Part shown: positions 62,791-64,000 of the stretch, in pieces
Position numbering within the stretch: position 1 is the stretch's first letter
How the letters are laid out: each line of letters starts with the position of its first letter
Source: Aurantiochytrium sp. KH105
Taxonomy: Eukaryota > Sar > Bigyra > Thraustochytrida > Thraustochytriidae
Assembly: GCA_003116975.1 (NCBI GenBank)
Contig: BGKB01000262.1
Coordinates: 1 to 64,000, forward strand
Length of the DNA stretch: 64,000 bases
Direction: 5' to 3'
Program-made: the position numbers and the translations under genes
The notes under the pieces: generated by a model
The model's database searches: none
Told to the model about the DNA's origin: nothing
The model's input: only the letters and a program-made list of their open reading frames with translations

Positions 62791-63255
62791 TCTTATTATT
62801 TTGAAAAGAAGAAATGTGCTTCCTTTGCTGCCCCTGTCTGTCTCACACTTGTCTCAGAGAAACATACCCTGGACATTTCACATTGCTAGGCCTTTCACGC
62901 GGTGCCATGAATGAGTGGGTGGTCTAGATTTCCGGTCCTGGCATCTTTGACATCCAGATCCGAATCTGAAGGAAAGAAGAAAAGAAAGCAATACTGGTGC
63001 CGGTTTTGCACAGAGGCTTAATCACGCCGACCTGAACAGCGCGCTCAATGACCTCCTCATCGGTCTCTTCAAGCGCAAGGACGGGCGGGTGTCCGTCCGT
63101 CGGGGTCGTCAACTGCTGCCTGCCTGTAACAAAAACATTTTCTCAGGGTGGCTCGTGCATTGATTGAGTGAGGCACGCGCGCAGCCAAGCAAGCAAGCCA
63201 GCAAGTCCGGGGCTCGCGGCCAACGAGGAAAGACTTGGAGGTGCAGTGCGCAAGG

Positions 63256-63297
<42 letters not shown>

Positions 63298-63399
63298 GTC
63301 GAACAGGCGCGCAAACTTACCTTCGTTGTCTGCCCTTGGGGAAACAGCGTCATCGAAAGCTTGCGTGGCGCAGAAGAACAAAGGCATCAACCGAGCAAG
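62791..63399. other. upstream region of DsbA-like gene, with (GA)n repeat and ambiguous coding signal
   Basis: About 610 bp. (GA)n at 63259-63297 and (GCAA/GCCA)n near 63185-63200. Between 62950 and 63120 both strands have protein-like frames, and on the minus strand GTAAGT (63316-63321) and TTACAG (about 63125-63130) look like splice sites. I cannot decide whether an exon exists here. Confidence 0.4.
63259..63297. repeat. (GA)n microsatellite
   Basis: About 18 uninterrupted GA dinucleotides upstream of the DsbA-like gene. Confidence 0.95.
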
Positions 63400-64000
63400 A
63401 TGGCCCTCGTCATCAGACTGCGCGAGACCCTGGAACAGGTGGCGCGGCTCATCAAAGCATACCTCGTGCATGCTCTGACATCGAGCGAGCTCATCAGCAG
63501 AGTGCGAGCCATCGCAGATCTGGCAGGTCTCAGTAGCAAGCACATTGTTTTCTATCACTGCATGTCAGACCCGCACTCGTTCATTGCTCTTCAGGCTCTT
63601 GGCCTCATGGTCCGCAAGTATGACGTCAAGGTCCTTGTCATTGTCGTGTCAGAGCCTGCCGATGCTGGCCTTCCAGCATACGCCACAACTCGCGAGCAAC
63701 AATTTGCCTGGCGCATTCGCGACGCGCGCGTCCTCTTCAATGTGTACGAGGACCTCATCACCGGGGTTCCTTCAATGGAGTCTTTTCCCAGACCAAGAAC
63801 AATTCGCCTTGCTGAGCGCTGGGCTGCGGCGAACCTGAACAACATATTCCTCGACGGCGGGAGCGCCACTCAGAACCTTCTCAAGCGAATTGTCCAGGTC
63901 TCAAGCCTCTTGCTTGCGAACGACGCATCGGGCCTCGTCGATTTTTGTGTTAATGAGGGCCCCGGTACTCTTGCAGACGAGAACATGGCTGACGCTTTGC
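63400..64000 (+). CDS. DsbA-like thioredoxin-fold protein, 5' part (runs off the window)
   Basis: An open frame from the ATG at 63400 continues to the edge, at least 200 codons. The N-terminal ~45 residues are helical (LTSSELISRVRAIADLAGL). Then HIVFYHCMSDPHSFIALQAL near 47-66 resembles the beta1-alpha1 region of DsbA/2-hydroxychromene-carboxylate-isomerase-type proteins, where a DP-x-S motif replaces CxxC, followed by RKYDVKVLVIVVSEPADAG. This arrangement recalls bacterial two-domain DsbA-like proteins, so transfer is possible. Without the rest the assignment is provisional. The frame stays open upstream of the ATG, so an earlier start or exon is possible. Confidence 0.6.
   Translation, partial: MALVIRLRETLEQVARLIKAYLVHALTSSELISRVRAIADLAGLSSKHIVFYHCMSDPHSFIALQALGLMVRKYDVKVLVIVVSEPADAGLPAYATTREQQFAWRIRDARVLFNVYEDLITGVPSMESFPRPRTIRLAERWAAANLNNIFLDGGSATQNLLKRIVQVSSLLLANDASGLVDFCVNEGPGTLADENMADAL

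Noticed and set aside
63109-63558. Minus-strand frame with Cys/His-rich start (CQICDGSH)
   Set aside because: It is antisense to the DsbA-like frame and has no ATG at its 5' end. The plus-strand protein has family-like motifs. The splice-like signals are kept as a separate low-scoring finding.

Overview
This is nuclear DNA from a GC-rich, gene-dense protist. Most genes are single open exons; the only intron I can place confidently is 138 bp long, in the ORC2 gene. Coding evidence includes an outer-dynein-arm docking protein and a CCP-type tubulin carboxypeptidase (a flagellated eukaryote), two AP2-domain proteins, Beclin, ORC2, a class I HDAC and a sirtuin. High GC, very few introns, flagellar genes and spacers full of tetra- and pentanucleotide repeats fit a labyrinthulomycete (thraustochytrid-like stramenopile). 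That assignment is inference; no rRNA or other phylogenetic marker is present.

Layout. 0-12 kb: a mitochondrial or membrane-anchored class 3 lipase diverges from an HDAC. An ODA docking coiled-coil protein diverges from a cytosolic carboxypeptidase, giving a head-to-head ciliary pair. An acidic protein of unknown function follows. 12.2-13.3 kb: a 1.16 kb TIR element with TA target duplications. 13.6-24 kb: a membrane-anchored histidine phosphatase, a NIPA-like transporter preceded by a perfect 34-bp inverted repeat, a bubblegum-type acyl-CoA synthetase with an N-myristoylation-like start, and two unknown proteins. 24.8-44 kb: two paralogous AP2-domain genes face outward from a central block. 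Each has about 4.4-4.6 kb of GC-rich low-complexity DNA upstream. Between them lie a bacterial-type protein of the family usually labelled 3-methyladenine DNA glycosylase, ORC2, and the second, inverted copy of the TIR element. 44.5-57.8 kb: Beclin/ATG6, an ADAM-like membrane metalloprotease whose N- and C-terminal parts lie in different frames, a coiled coil-ankyrin-TPR-J-domain protein, a tandem SpoVS/Alba-like protein interrupted by an assembly gap, and a sirtuin. 57.8-64 kb: two unknown proteins, a degenerate tRNA-like gene, and the start of a DsbA-like gene that runs off the right edge.

The genes do not form an operon-like pathway. The clearest functional pairing is the divergent ODA-DC/carboxypeptidase pair (axoneme assembly and tubulin modification). 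Several neighbours act on chromatin or transcription (HDAC, ORC2, two AP2 proteins, sirtuin, possibly the SpoVS/Alba-like protein), but nothing shows that they are linked. The observations most worth a second look are the tandem SpoVS-like protein, the near-identical inverted TIR elements, the AP2 pair with matched long upstream regions, the hairpin upstream of the NIPA-like gene, and two bacterial-looking genes.
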